DNA of 64,000 nt from Paenibacillus borealis (GTDB lineage Bacteria > Bacillota > Bacilli > Paenibacillales > Paenibacillaceae). Numbering within the stretch: the stretch's first letter is position 1; every line of letters begins with the position of its first letter. The DNA lies in the NCBI RefSeq assembly GCF_000758665.1, contig NZ_CP009285.1:7254001-7318000 (forward strand). Reading direction: 5' to 3'. Shown one piece after another: positions 1-8,819 of the stretch. The notes under the pieces were generated by a model. It was not told the origin of the DNA and searched no databases. It saw only the letters and a list, made by a program, of their open reading frames with translations. Made by a program: the position numbers and the translations under genes.

Positions 1-388
1 TATCCGTAGCTTCATTGATCTGCGAAGCCAGCGGGTCCCCCTCCGGTCTGCCGTCAATCATCAGCTGCGGCTGATTAGCTTCATCGATCCTGACAAAGTA
101 TACATAACGCGCACCGATCGATTTCCGGAACTGATCCAATTCATTGCGGAGCGACCAATACAGGTCCGACTCCTGCGGATCGGCCAGGAACTCACTGTAA
201 CGGCCCGTATCCATCTGCGTAACATAATGGCTGGCAATACTCATGTTGTAACTGCTGATCGTCCCTTTCACCGCTGATCCGGTGTTCACCCACTGAATAG
301 CGATGTTCCCTGCCGTGATGCATAGAATCACTACGGTCATGACACAGAGAATACGGGCAATAAGTCTTGTTCGGATAAAAGAAAACAT
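1..388 (-). CDS. membrane sensor protein, N-terminal part (cut by window edge)
   Basis: The first 129 codons of a gene that runs off the left edge. The start ATG is at 386-388, with AAAGGGAA a few bases upstream. Residues 5-28 form one hydrophobic segment (MTVVILCITAGN region), followed by a polar extracytoplasmic stretch with YVYFVRIDE, typical of the sensing domain of chemoreceptors and other membrane sensors in Bacillales. The signalling domain is outside the window, so chemoreceptor, histidine kinase and phosphatase remain possible. It is the last gene seen on this side of the 527-574 terminator and is transcribed away from it. Confidence 0.6.
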   Translation of the reverse strand, partial: MFSFIRTRLIARILCVMTVVILCITAGNIAIQWVNTGSAVKGTISSYNMSIASHYVTQMDTGRYSEFLADPQESDLYWSLRNELDQFRKSIGARYVYFVRIDEANQPQLMIDGRPEGDPLASQINEATD

Positions 389-526
389 GTAGGCATTCCC
401 TTTCGCGCACGGCAATTGCGTTAATAAAGTAGGGTCATCCCTGAAAATGCAATGACAAATGTCCCTCTACCGGAAAATTTCGACAAATTTTTCGAAAATC
501 CTTTTTCCTGCCGCAAAAGATAGTAG

Positions 527-574
527 AAAAAAAGAGGCTGCCTCTGAAGCATAAATTGCTCCAAAGACAGCCTC
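527..574 (-). terminator. intrinsic terminator after sulP
   Basis: On the minus strand GAGGCTGTCTTTGGAGC pairs over 17 positions (with G-U pairs) with GCTTCAGAGGCAGCCTC across a 7-nt loop, followed by TTTTTTTC. It lies 16 bases past the stop of the SulP gene. Confidence 0.9.
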
Positions 575-590
575 TCATCAGCTGTATTAA

Positions 591-2045
591 TTAGTGTCCG
601 CCCGACAAGCTCAGGCCAATCCGCTTCACCAGCCGGGCACTTTCTTCATTTAATCCGGTAATCGTTACCTTTTTGCCCAGTGCCGCGTATTTGTCCAGTG
701 TTTTGGAAATGGCGCCCACTGCCGACTGATCCCACACATGGGAATGGGAGAAGTCGATAATGACCTGCTGCGGATCACTCTCATACATAAATTCATGCAC
801 GAAATGACTCGTTGTTCCGAAGAACAGCTGGCCCGATACTTTGTAGGTAGTTACAGATGCCGTCGTATGGACACTGAGCTTTATGGAAGCCATTTTCCAG
901 GCAAAAGACAAAGCGCTCAGCAGAACACCGAACAGCACGCCGATCGACAGGTTATCTGTCGCTACTACGGTAACTACCGTAACAATCATGACCAGTGCAT
1001 CGCTGAGCGGCACCTTGGCTAATGTCTTCAGTGAACCCCACTCGAAGGTGCTAATGCAGACCATGATCATAACACCGACCAATGCGCCCATCGGAATCTG
1101 CTTCACCACATCGCCCAGGACCAGAATCAGGAACAGGAGAAAGATCCCCGATACAAAAGTAGACAACCGCGTCCGCCCGCCCGACTTCATATTGACCATC
1201 GACTGTCCAATCATTGCACAGCCCGCCATCCCGCCGAAGAAGCCGGTCACGATATTGGCCAGGCCTTGTCCCTTTGCTTCCCGGTTCTTATCACTGCCGG
1301 TGCCGGTAATATCATCAATCAGCGTTGCAGTCATCAGGGATTCCAGCAATCCGACTACAGCGAGCGACAGCGAATAAGGCAGAATGATCAGCAGTGTATC
1401 CAGAGTGAAGGGAAGATCCGGCAGATGGAACACCGGCAGAGCCGAAGTAATGGTGCCCATATCCCCTACGGTCCGTACATCCAGATTCAGAACAATACTG
1501 AGTACGGAAACTGCGATAATTGCTACAAGCGCCGAAGGGACCGCCTTGGTGATCCGCGGAACTGTATAAATGATGACCAGTGTAAGTGCCACCAGTGCAT
1601 ACATAATCCAGCCCTGTCCTTCAAAATGCACCAGTTGGGCCATGAAGATAAGAATGGCTAATGCATTGACGAATCCGGTCATTACCGGCTGCGGCAGGAA
1701 GGTGATGAATCTGCCAAGCTTCAGCATCCCCATCAGAATCTGAAAGATTCCCGCCAGTACCGTAGCCGCGAACAGATACTCAATTCCATGTGACAGCACC
1801 AGACTGCCGACCAATAGCGCCATCGCCCCTGTCGCCGCTGAGATCATGCCCGGTCTTCCGCCGGCAAATGCAGTCACGATAGCAATGCAGAAAGATGCGT
1901 ACAATCCAACCATCGGGCTTACGCCGGCGAGGATGGAGAAAGCAATCGCTTCAGGGATTAAGGCAATGGCCACGGTCATGCCCGACAGAACATCGCTCCG
2001 TGTGTTGGAAAACCAACCGTTGTTGTATAAGCTGGACTGCTTCAA
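591..2045 (-). CDS. SulP-family inorganic anion transporter with STAS domain
   Basis: A 484-residue membrane protein of the SLC26/SulP family, which moves sulfate, bicarbonate or other anions across the cytoplasmic membrane. Residues 15-375 hold about ten to twelve hydrophobic segments, including the family-typical [17 protein letters not shown] and [13 protein letters not shown] stretches. Residues 385-475 look like a cytoplasmic STAS domain with [19 protein letters not shown]. The start appears to be a TTG at 2043-2045, because AGGAGG sits 10 bases upstream and no better ATG is near. Family members of this length are common in Bacillales; the substrate (sulfate or bicarbonate) cannot be told from sequence alone. 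It is a single-gene unit ending at a strong terminator. A weak cre-like site lies upstream. Confidence 0.9.
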   Translation of the reverse strand: MKQSSLYNNGWFSNTRSDVLSGMTVAIALIPEAIAFSILAGVSPMVGLYASFCIAIVTAFAGGRPGMISAATGAMALLVGSLVLSHGIEYLFAATVLAGIFQILMGMLKLGRFITFLPQPVMTGFVNALAILIFMAQLVHFEGQGWIMYALVALTLVIIYTVPRITKAVPSALVAIIAVSVLSIVLNLDVRTVGDMGTITSALPVFHLPDLPFTLDTLLIILPYSLSLAVVGLLESLMTATLIDDITGTGSDKNREAKGQGLANIVTGFFGGMAGCAMIGQSMVNMKSGGRTRLSTFVSGIFLLFLILVLGDVVKQIPMGALVGVMIMVCISTFEWGSLKTLAKVPLSDALVMIVTVVTVVATDNLSIGVLFGVLLSALSFAWKMASIKLSVHTTASVTTYKVSGQLFFGTTSHFVHEFMYESDPQQVIIDFSHSHVWDQSAVGAISKTLDKYAALGKKVTITGLNEESARLVKRIGLSLSGGH

Positions 2046-2173
2046 GTTTGCTCTTCCTCCTGTGTCTTGTTAAAGGTTATCAGGCTCTTTCACAAAGCCC
2101 GGGGCCGGTGCACCGCCAATGCTTCTTATTGTACCTGACCCGCCTTAACCTCCACAAAAGTCCAACCTGTGCT

Positions 2174-2187
2174 TGTAAGCGCTACTT
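2174..2187. promoter_or_regulatory. weak cre-like (CcpA) site
   Basis: TGTAAGCGCTACTT keeps the core TGTAAGCG of the CcpA box but departs in the last four bases. It lies about 130 bp upstream of the sulP start, between aroG and sulP. Treat it as a weak candidate. Confidence 0.25.
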
Positions 2188-2241
2188 CCTGCCCCGTTCT
2201 CACCGATTCTGCTATTTTCGCCTGAACTCTAGATATTAAAA

Positions 2242-3318
2242 TTAACGGTACAGCCCGGATGCTTTCACTTCATTGAAGAAGGTGTTGAACTCTTCAATAT
2301 TAAGCTGCTGCGCCGCATCCGATAAGGCGGTTGCCGGATCGGGATGCACTTCCACCATAATGCCGTCGGCTCCGGCGGCAAGTGCTGCTTTGGCGCAAGG
2401 TATCAGGATATCCTTGCGTCCGGTGGAATGGGTCACATCGACCAGCACCGGCAGATGGCATTCCTGCTTGAGAATCGGTACTGCCGAAATATCCAGCGTG
2501 TTACGGGTCGCTTTCTCATAGGTACGGATGCCGCGTTCAATCAGTATGATCTCCATATTGCCCCGGGACATAATGTATTCTGCCGCATGGACGAATTCAT
2601 CCAGTGTAGCGGATAATCCGCGCTTCAGCAGTACCGGCTTGTTCACTTCCCCTACCGCTTTGAGCAGTTCGAAGTTGTGCATGTTCCGTGCACCGACCTG
2701 AATAACATCGACATAATCAAGGGCCTCTTCAATATGACGCGGGTCTACAATTTCGCTGATGGTCAGAAGCCCGTACTCATTCGCCGCTTCACGCAGAATT
2801 CTCAGGCCGTCCATCCCGAGTCCCTGGAAGTCATACGGGGAGGTACGGGGCTTGAAGGCTCCGCCGCGCATAACCTTTACTCCTGCCTTCTGCAGGGCAG
2901 CGGCAACTGTACGGGTCTGCAGTTCACTCTCCACCGAGCATGGCCCGGCAACCATCAGCGAAGATAATCCGCCGACGGTTACATTACCCGGAAGAGTAAT
3001 TACTGTATCTTCGGCGTGATTTTTCCGGGCTACCAGCAGGGACTTCTTATGCTCCGTACTTTGCAGATCCAGTGAAGCAGAGAAAATCTGCTTGAACAGG
3101 GTACGGATCGTTCCGCTGGTGAAAGGTCCCTTGTTGCTTGCTACCAGCTTATCCAGCATTGCCTTCTCCCGTTCAGGATCGAACTTCGGCACGCCCTGCT
3201 TCTCCTTGAGTGTTCCAATTTCCTGAACGATTCCCGCACGCTCTGAGATTAGCTCCAGCAGCTGTCCATTAATTTCATCAAGCCGTGCTCTCAGCTCATC
3301 CAATTCCACATTACTCAT
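2242..3318 (-). CDS. aroG: bifunctional chorismate mutase / DAHP synthase
   Basis: A 358-residue fusion enzyme of the shikimate pathway. The N-terminal 90 residues are an AroQ-type chorismate mutase helix bundle ([20 protein letters not shown], then [12 protein letters not shown]). In Bacillus this part mainly senses prephenate and chorismate. Residues 100-358 are the class I-beta 3-deoxy-7-phosphoheptulonate synthase barrel with [19 protein letters not shown] and HSTGRK motifs, joining phosphoenolpyruvate and erythrose 4-phosphate. An upstream in-frame ATG exists, but it lies inside the T-box leader. The ATG at 3316-3318 has AAGGGAG 10 bases upstream and gives the usual family length. It is called aroA in Bacillus subtilis. 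Confidence 0.95.
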   Translation of the reverse strand: MSNVELDELRARLDEINGQLLELISERAGIVQEIGTLKEKQGVPKFDPEREKAMLDKLVASNKGPFTSGTIRTLFKQIFSASLDLQSTEHKKSLLVARKNHAEDTVITLPGNVTVGGLSSLMVAGPCSVESELQTRTVAAALQKAGVKVMRGGAFKPRTSPYDFQGLGMDGLRILREAANEYGLLTISEIVDPRHIEEALDYVDVIQVGARNMHNFELLKAVGEVNKPVLLKRGLSATLDEFVHAAEYIMSRGNMEIILIERGIRTYEKATRNTLDISAVPILKQECHLPVLVDVTHSTGRKDILIPCAKAALAAGADGIMVEVHPDPATALSDAAQQLNIEEFNTFFNEVKASGLYR

Positions 3319-3367
3319 TTCCCGACACTCCCTTGTGTAGTTAATTGTTAACTCTATGAACGAACGC

Positions 3368-3668
3368 AAAAAGGCCCCCCGCCGCAAGGGACGAGGAGCC
3401 GTGGTACCACCCTTATTTAGAGATGAACCCTGCTGACGCGTCAGCACCCGGAAAGCTGTTGCATCATCCCGGACTGGATTAACTCTGTCTTACACCCGTT
3501 AACGCTGGAAGCGGGCCTCCCTACTCATACCTGCTGCAGCAGTGTACTTCAGGGGCCGACTCGGAAGTGAACTTCGGCACTAAGCGTCAAATGAGGGTGC
3601 TCTCAGTCTCCGGCACACCTTCCCTGTTAAGATCCGCTATAAAGTGCTTACTCTCTTCGTCATCGTCA
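3368..3668 (-). promoter_or_regulatory. T-box leader upstream of DAHP synthase, probable Phe (UUC) specifier
   Basis: Read on the minus strand, this leader has the AGAGAGTAA / CGAA loop-E pair of stem I, the T-box core GGGTGGTACCACGG (about 3399-3412) and a GC-rich terminator ending in TTTTTG (about 3368-3400). Stem I is flanked by GACGAAG/CTTC..GTC below and GCACT/AGTGC above the specifier loop. The codon three bases after the conserved GAA is TTC (3569-3571), the phenylalanine codon. A UAC further on was considered but does not sit in the loop. Uncharged tRNA-Phe would then switch on aromatic amino acid synthesis. Confidence 0.85.
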
Positions 3669-3709
3669 TTTAATGGTATATTGATGCGTCTTCTGCATCA
3701 GTTTCTGCT

Positions 3710-3738
3710 ATCTTAATCAAAAAGACTTTCACATGCAA
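3710..3738 (-). promoter_or_regulatory. promoter of the T-box/aroG unit
   Basis: Minus-strand TTGCAT (3733-3738), a 17-base spacer and TAAGAT (3710-3715), ending about 42 bases before the start of stem I of the T-box. Confidence 0.55.
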
Positions 3739-3814
3739 GATATCAGAGTGACGCTCCACAGCTTTGCCGCAACATAGTGAACGAAGTGTGAATAGGCATA
3801 TGTTTACCTGCTGC

Positions 3815-6091
3815 TCAGAAAAATTTTGAGATAACGTTCACAATGGTTTCGCTTCTCAGCGGCTTGCTGATATACTCATCCATCCCCGCTTCCATGCACA
3901 GTTCACGGTCGCCTTTCAGCGCATTGGCTGTTACAGCAACAATGACCGGCTGCGAGCCTGACGGCTGTGTCTGACGGATTCTCGACGTTGCTTCCAGGCC
4001 GTTCATGCCGGGCATCTGCACATCCATGAAGATCAGGTCATAGCTGCGCTGACGGACCATCTCAACTACCTGCATCCCGTCTTCGGCAACATCTACGGCG
4101 AACCCGCGCTTCTCCAGAATTTTGCGCAGTACAAGCTGATTAATGACATTATCTTCTGCCACCAGAATGCGCAAAGAACGTTGCAGCTGCTGAGGACTTG
4201 GCATATCCGGATCAGTCTCCCCTGCATTCAGGGTCTGCATTTCAGTCCGGAGCGCCACGGTAAATACAAAGGTCGCCCCCTGCCCGGTCTGCGGCTCCAG
4301 ATGAATCCTGCCTCCCATCATTTCAACCAGCTGCTTGCTGATCGCCAGCCCCAGACCACTTCCTTCATGTTTGCGGCTCATGTAATGATCCAGCTGGTAG
4401 AACGGTTCAAACAACCGGCTGCGTGCATCCTCCGGAATGCCTATTCCTGTATCCGCCACTGTAAACTGCAGCGTTACCCCTTCAGCGGCTTCTGCTCCCC
4501 GTATCCTCTGCACACCGACTGTAATACCGCCTGTGTGAGTGAACTTCACCGCATTGCCGACCAGATTGATCAGGATCTGTTTCAGCCGTTCTCCGTCCCC
4601 GATCAGATCACCGGGCACATCAGGATCCACCTCCACCCGGATGGCGAGGCCCTTATTCTCTGCCTTAAGCTGCAGCAGCTCCAGAGCGGAATCCATGCAG
4701 TGCTGAAGGACAAACGGTTCTTCATGCAATGAGGTTTTGCCCGCCTCAATCTTGGACAGATCCAGAATATCGTTAATGATATTCAGCAGGGATTCCCCGC
4801 TCTGGCGGATAATCTCCAGGTACTCCCTTTCCTGTGAATCCGGATCACTTAGGTCCAGCAGCAGATCGGTCATCCCGATCACACCGTTCATCGGCGTGCG
4901 GATTTCATGGCTCATCATAGCCAGAAATTCACTTTTGGCCCGGTTTGTATTCTCGGCGGTTTCTTTGGCGATCAGCAGCTTCTTCTGCTCGGTAATATCC
5001 TTGACAATAATATAAAAGCCCACTGTATCCTTGTTGATAATGATGGGGGCAATCGTTGTCAGCACCTCTACAGAATGCCCGTCCTTATGCCAGATGAGGT
5101 CGATATTCCGCTCCATAGAGCCCTTCTTCTGGCAGAAGCTGATCACATCATGAAGATGGTGGTTCCCGATAATCCGGCCGACACTCATTCCTACCATCTC
5201 AGGGATCGTATAACCCGTCAATTGTACCGCCTTCTCATTCCCGTTGATGATATTGCCTTCCAGATCCAGGGAAATGATCGCATCATGGTTATATTTCTTC
5301 AGCGAGGTATACCTCTCTACCGATTCCTGCAGCCTCTGCTCCATGATCTTGCGCTGCGTCACATCACGGCCTACGGCAAGCACGCTCCAGTTCCCGCTGT
5401 CTTCCACGATCCGCAGCGTGAATTCGATCCAAAGGTACCGCCCGTCGCTATGAAGAATCCTCAGCTGTACACTCTGAAACTCCGCCGCCTGCGGAGCCTT
5501 CATGAATTCCATATCCCCGGGGTGAACCAGTCCGCGGATATCTCGGCCGATCAGTTCCTCCGGCTTATATCCGAGCACTTCCACAATCGAAGGGGAGCAG
5601 TACCGGCAGATCCCGTCGGGTGAAGCATAATATACTATATCTCTAATATTGGCTGCGATCAGCCGGTACAGCTCATCAGGAGGTGCAGGAAGTTCATCCA
5701 TGGACTTAGCTTCCGGGTGCGGCAGTCCAGCCAAATGAACGATATAATACAAGCCCATTCCCGTAGAGGGTTCGCTAATCAGAGAAACATGCAGCAGCGC
5801 TGCAACCACAGAGCCGTCTGCATGCCGGAAATTCAGTTCGCATTCAAAAAAGGGAGCCTCTCCCGCTCTTAGAGTCCCCATCTTTTGCCTATGTACCTGC
5901 AGGGATTCTTCATACAGAAACTCCGTGAAGCTATGTCCCAGCAGTTGTTCTTCGGTATACCCGAGCAACAGGGTTACCGCCGGATTCACACTGGTCCATT
6001 CTTCGGAAATGGAGAGAAATGCGACTCCGGCAGTTCCTGTCTTGAATGCATGTTCAAATAGAGAAGATGCCTCTGCATGCTGTCTTAGCAT
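3815..6091 (-). CDS. hybrid sensor histidine kinase with three PAS domains and a receiver
   Basis: About 758 residues with no clear membrane segment, so probably a cytoplasmic sensor. In order: PAS (about 10-125), PAS/PAC (about 140-260), PAS (about 265-385), HisKA with the phospho-acceptor in MMSHEIRTPMNGV (about 405), HATPase_c with DTGIGIPE and GSGLGLAISK, and a C-terminal receiver with phospho-acceptor Asp in LIFMDVQMPGMNG. The last Lys of the receiver is in EYISKPL. I chose the ATG at 6089-6091, behind GGCGGTGG, over an ATG 12 codons upstream with no ribosome binding site. The hybrid layout suggests signalling through a phosphorelay; the stand-alone receiver just upstream may be a partner. 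The signal is unknown. Confidence 0.88.
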   Translation of the reverse strand: MLRQHAEASSLFEHAFKTGTAGVAFLSISEEWTSVNPAVTLLLGYTEEQLLGHSFTEFLYEESLQVHRQKMGTLRAGEAPFFECELNFRHADGSVVAALLHVSLISEPSTGMGLYYIVHLAGLPHPEAKSMDELPAPPDELYRLIAANIRDIVYYASPDGICRYCSPSIVEVLGYKPEELIGRDIRGLVHPGDMEFMKAPQAAEFQSVQLRILHSDGRYLWIEFTLRIVEDSGNWSVLAVGRDVTQRKIMEQRLQESVERYTSLKKYNHDAIISLDLEGNIINGNEKAVQLTGYTIPEMVGMSVGRIIGNHHLHDVISFCQKKGSMERNIDLIWHKDGHSVEVLTTIAPIIINKDTVGFYIIVKDITEQKKLLIAKETAENTNRAKSEFLAMMSHEIRTPMNGVIGMTDLLLDLSDPDSQEREYLEIIRQSGESLLNIINDILDLSKIEAGKTSLHEEPFVLQHCMDSALELLQLKAENKGLAIRVEVDPDVPGDLIGDGERLKQILINLVGNAVKFTHTGGITVGVQRIRGAEAAEGVTLQFTVADTGIGIPEDARSRLFEPFYQLDHYMSRKHEGSGLGLAISKQLVEMMGGRIHLEPQTGQGATFVFTVALRTEMQTLNAGETDPDMPSPQQLQRSLRILVAEDNVINQLVLRKILEKRGFAVDVAEDGMQVVEMVRQRSYDLIFMDVQMPGMNGLEATSRIRQTQPSGSQPVIVAVTANALKGDRELCMEAGMDEYISKPLRSETIVNVISKFF

Positions 6092-6312
6092 AAATTCCAC
6101 CGCCCGTTTGTGGAGTAATAAATGCAATTATTATATATCAAATCTGTAATATAAATATCTTGCATATTCGGGCGAAAGTCAAATGATTGTGTCGAAAAAT
6201 AAACTATAAAATGCAAAGCTGAATATAACAGCCTGCGAACCGGCCTTCAGACAGAGTTCTCCCCAGTTCCCCACCTTTGTTCAATTCATTCCTGCAGTAC
6301 TATATCCTTGAT

Positions 6313-6702
6313 TTATAGCCCGCCGCCCAGCAGCCTTTCCACCGTTTCGGTGAGTAATTTGACCTGAAAGGGTTTGGTAATATATGCGGCAAAACCTTTA
6401 TTCCTGGCTTTTTCGATATCCGATACTTGAGCAAACGCACTGGTTCCCAGTACCGGAATATGGCATGTAGCCTCATCCTGCTGCAGGATATCCAGAGCTT
6501 CATATCCGTTAAGGCCGGGCAGCCCGATATCCAGGATGATCAGATCCGGCAGTGTCTCCCGGGCTATACTTAGTCCGAGCTCTGCCGTTTCAGCTTTCAG
6601 CAGCAATATGGAGGGCAGGTTTTTTTTGAAGATATGATGCATTAGGGCCATGTTGAGTTGATTATCTTCCACATATAAAACTGTCCGCTTGTATTCCTCC
6701 AT
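6313..6702 (-). CDS. stand-alone response regulator receiver (CheY/Spo0F-like)
   Basis: A 129-residue single receiver domain: acidic pair in YVEDNQ near the start, phospho-acceptor Asp in LIILDIGLPG, conserved Thr/Ser region GTSAFA, and Lys in YITKPF. No output domain follows. The start is the ATG at 6700-6702, which has AGGAGG nine bases upstream; an ATG ten codons earlier lacks one. It is transcribed ahead of the hybrid kinase (gap about 220 bp) and could take phosphate from it. That partnership is inferred from position only. Confidence 0.88.
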   Translation of the reverse strand: MEEYKRTVLYVEDNQLNMALMHHIFKKNLPSILLLKAETAELGLSIARETLPDLIILDIGLPGLNGYEALDILQQDEATCHIPVLGTSAFAQVSDIEKARNKGFAAYITKPFQVKLLTETVERLLGGGL

Positions 6703-6754
6703 CCGGCATATCCTCCTAAAATGTCCCAGCACAATAGGCTATAAACAGACAGAA

Positions 6755-6797
6755 AATAAAAAAGCCGAAGAAAGGGACCATTCCCCCTTCTCCGGCT
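6755..6797 (-). terminator. intrinsic terminator after the MpsC-family gene
   Basis: Minus-strand AGCCGGAGAAGGGG pairs with CCCTTTCTTCGGCT, followed by TTTTTTATTTTC. Confidence 0.85.
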
Positions 6798-6851
6798 CAT
6801 GTTCGGCTCATTCGCATGTCCGACTCATTTCCGCCTTATTTATAGTTAAAC

Positions 6852-7526
6852 TTATTGAAAAGTATAAGCTATTACACTGGTATCTTTGTCGAAATCCCAG
6901 TCCACATATATATCCGACAGCTCCTTGGCGAGCATCGGGGCAATCGTGGTGGTATCCTCCAAATAGCGTTTTTCCATCTTGCGTTTGGTGGTCTTAAGCG
7001 TATTCTCGTAACCGAGGCCAATCAGTTCCTTCTCCAGCGGGATCAGGATACCCTCGCGCTTGATAATCAGAATGCGCGGGCCCAGCCACCAGGAATCAGT
7101 ATGAACCGGTTCCTTCTGTACCTTTCTGCTCACTTCATTAATCTGGGCATGGACTTCTTGACGCCCGGCATAATCGTCAATAATCACAGCGTCATTCTTA
7201 ATGAGCGCAACGATCATTCCAGACGCGTTATGTATACCCCAATCATAAAAAAGCTCGCCGACCTCAATAGCCATCGTATCCTTCAGGTAAACCGCAAGCT
7301 CGGGAAGCAGGGACTTCATCAGCAGCTCCCGTGTGTAGCGAAACGCCTGTTCTTCTTCCTTATTTAACAAAAATCTCTCTACCGGCCCGATGAAATTACG
7401 GATATGCAGTGCAATACATTGCTTCCCAATGGAGGCATGTACCGACTCAGGCCCTTTCCCAAAGCGTTCCCGCAGTAACCTTCCGGTGAAACTGGAAAGT
7501 TGGCTAGTAAGTTCAGTAGTGCTCAT
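6852..7526 (-). CDS. MpsC-family protein (DUF2294), two repeats
   Basis: A 224-residue soluble protein made of two related halves of about 110 residues. The halves share an LxxELSDxYVDWxxxxxxxVIxY-like end (first ELFYDWGIHNASGMIVALI, then DIYVDWDFDKDTSVIAYTF). This is the pattern of DUF2294 proteins, now often named MpsC after the staphylococcal membrane-potential-generating MpsABC system. No mpsA or mpsB genes are adjacent, so a role in ion transport is not supported by context. It stands alone with its own terminator. Confidence 0.7.
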   Translation of the reverse strand: MSTTELTSQLSSFTGRLLRERFGKGPESVHASIGKQCIALHIRNFIGPVERFLLNKEEEQAFRYTRELLMKSLLPELAVYLKDTMAIEVGELFYDWGIHNASGMIVALIKNDAVIIDDYAGRQEVHAQINEVSRKVQKEPVHTDSWWLGPRILIIKREGILIPLEKELIGLGYENTLKTTKRKMEKRYLEDTTTIAPMLAKELSDIYVDWDFDKDTSVIAYTFQ

Positions 7527-7739
7527 TCAATTTCCTCCAGCATAATAGTCTTGTGTCTGTGTTATACGTATGGGGAGACGCTCCGCCTGCTGAAAAAACG
7601 GCTCGTTCGCTTTAGTATAATCTTAACTGGGGGGCTTCGTATATATAAATATATAAAAGTTCATAAGATCTCGCGGTGCTTAACCTTTACCTATATGCAG
7701 GGGCATGGTAATAGTATTGCCCAACTATTCCTTAATAAT

Positions 7740-7773
7740 TTGACACTCCAAATTAAATTGTGTACAATTAAAT
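7740..7773 (+). promoter_or_regulatory. gpx promoter with OhrR-like operator
   Basis: TTGACA (7740-7745), exactly 17 bases, then TACAAT (7763-7768). The -10 is embedded in the inverted repeat AATTGTGTACAATT (7755-7768), with AATTA/TAAAT flanks spanning 7751-7773. From memory this matches the core of the Bacillus OhrR operator, which is also built of AATTGT/ACAATT. A repressor bound here would block the promoter, fitting control by organic peroxides. Confidence 0.6.
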
Positions 7774-7816
7774 AATGATAAATATTTATTACATATCCCG
7801 GGAGGATGAAGCAGCA

Positions 7817-8362
7817 ATGAGCGTCTATCAGTATGAAGCCCGCAATATCCGGGGGAAAGAAACCCGGCTTGAACAGTATAAGGATAAAGTTCTGCTAATC
7901 GTAAATACTGCCAGCAAATGCGGATATACTCCACAATATTCCGACCTTCAGAAGCTCTATGAAAAATACCAGGACCAGGGGCTGCAAATCCTCGGCTTCC
8001 CCAGCAATCAGTTTGGCGAACAGGAGCCCGGCACCAATGACGAGGTCAATGTGTTCTGCCAGATCAATTACGGCGTGACCTTCCCGCTCTTCGAGAAGAT
8101 TGATGTTAAGGGGGATGGCCGTCATCCTCTGTTCGCTTATCTGACCGAACAGGCCGGCTTCCGGGGCTTCGATGATACAGACTCCAACAGCAGGCTGCTG
8201 CACACCATGCTGCAAGAACGTGATCCTGCAACGCTCACGAACGATGAAATTAAATGGAACTTCACTAAGTTCCTGATTGACCGTAACGGCAACGTGGTGG
8301 AACGCTTCGAATCTCCGGTGGATCCGCTGGACATGGAGCCGGCTATTCTGAAGCTGCTGTAA
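7817..8362 (+). CDS. gpx: glutathione peroxidase-family thiol peroxidase
   Basis: A 181-residue enzyme of the Gpx/BsaA family, reducing hydroperoxides with thioredoxin or bacillithiol-type thiols. Visible motifs are the peroxidatic Cys35 in NTASKCGYTPQY, the Gln motif FPSNQFGEQEPGT and the Trp motif WNFTKFLID. It uses Cys, not selenocysteine. The start is the ATG at 7817 behind GGGAGG (11 bases); upstream in-frame ATGs lie within the promoter region. It is monocistronic and ends at a strong hairpin. The OhrR-like operator fits its role against organic peroxides. Confidence 0.93.
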   Translation: MSVYQYEARNIRGKETRLEQYKDKVLLIVNTASKCGYTPQYSDLQKLYEKYQDQGLQILGFPSNQFGEQEPGTNDEVNVFCQINYGVTFPLFEKIDVKGDGRHPLFAYLTEQAGFRGFDDTDSNSRLLHTMLQERDPATLTNDEIKWNFTKFLIDRNGNVVERFESPVDPLDMEPAILKLL

Positions 8363-8408
8363 AGCGGAAACCGGTTCATCATTGTGAAACCTATAAACTA
8401 TATGTACA

Positions 8409-8452
8409 CAAAAGGTGTTCCGCTGCCGGCAAGGGCTGCAGAACACCTTTTG
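8409..8452. terminator. bidirectional terminator between gpx and the flavoprotein operon
   Basis: AAAAGGTGTTC (8410-8420) pairs perfectly with GAACACCTTTT (8441-8451) around a 20-base partly paired loop, with T runs on both strands. The two converging units end here. Confidence 0.85.
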
Positions 8453-8474
8453 TACTTACTTGCCTCTCCCCTGA

Positions 8475-8819
8475 TTACTTGCCGCGGTAAGTCTCGGTGA
8501 AGACCTCGAAGAAAGGGGTCGTGTCCCGCTCCGCCATCGTATCCTCCGCACCCGGATTCCAGCCGATCTCTGCCCGCCAGCTGCCCAGCAGGCCTGATTC
8601 AATCAGCTCCTGCTCATCCTGGGCGATGGACAGATCTGCCTGCGGCGCCACATACAGCGCATCCACCGGACAATATGCCTCGCACATGAAACAGGTCTGG
8701 CAATCCTCCTGGCGGGCAATGACGGCAAGCTTGCCCTGCATCTCGAAGACATTCGTCGGGCACACCTTCACGCACAGCTTGCAGCCGATGCAGCGGTCCT
8801 GGCTGACCAGTTCAATCAT
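8475..8819 (-). CDS. 2x[4Fe-4S] ferredoxin subunit (copy 1)
   Basis: A 114-residue dicluster ferredoxin. The two cluster motifs are DRCIGCKLCVKVCP and EDCQTCFMCEAYCP, about 26 residues apart, as in the iron-sulfur subunit of adenylylsulfate reductase (AprB) and related two-subunit enzymes. A C-terminal tail of about 45 residues follows. Its ATG overlaps the stop of the flavoprotein by four bases (ATGA), so the two are translationally coupled and probably form one complex, the ferredoxin passing electrons to or from the FAD. Last gene of the operon. The second pair (12479-14415) repeats this arrangement. Confidence 0.85.
   Translation of the reverse strand: MIELVSQDRCIGCKLCVKVCPTNVFEMQGKLAVIARQEDCQTCFMCEAYCPVDALYVAPQADLSIAQDEQELIESGLLGSWRAEIGWNPGAEDTMAERDTTPFFEVFTETYRGK

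Noticed and set aside
3319-3447. 43-codon extension of the DAHP synthase frame
   Set aside because: It lies in the T-box leader and has no ribosome binding site.
3541-3571. UAC (Tyr) as the T-box specifier of aroG
   Set aside because: The UAC in TGAAGTACACT lies outside the loop defined by the pairings GCACT/AGTGC and GAAG/CTTC; UUC fits inside it.
6128-6312. possible small gene between receiver and hybrid kinase
   Set aside because: No frame with a ribosome binding site; only A/T-rich spacer was seen.
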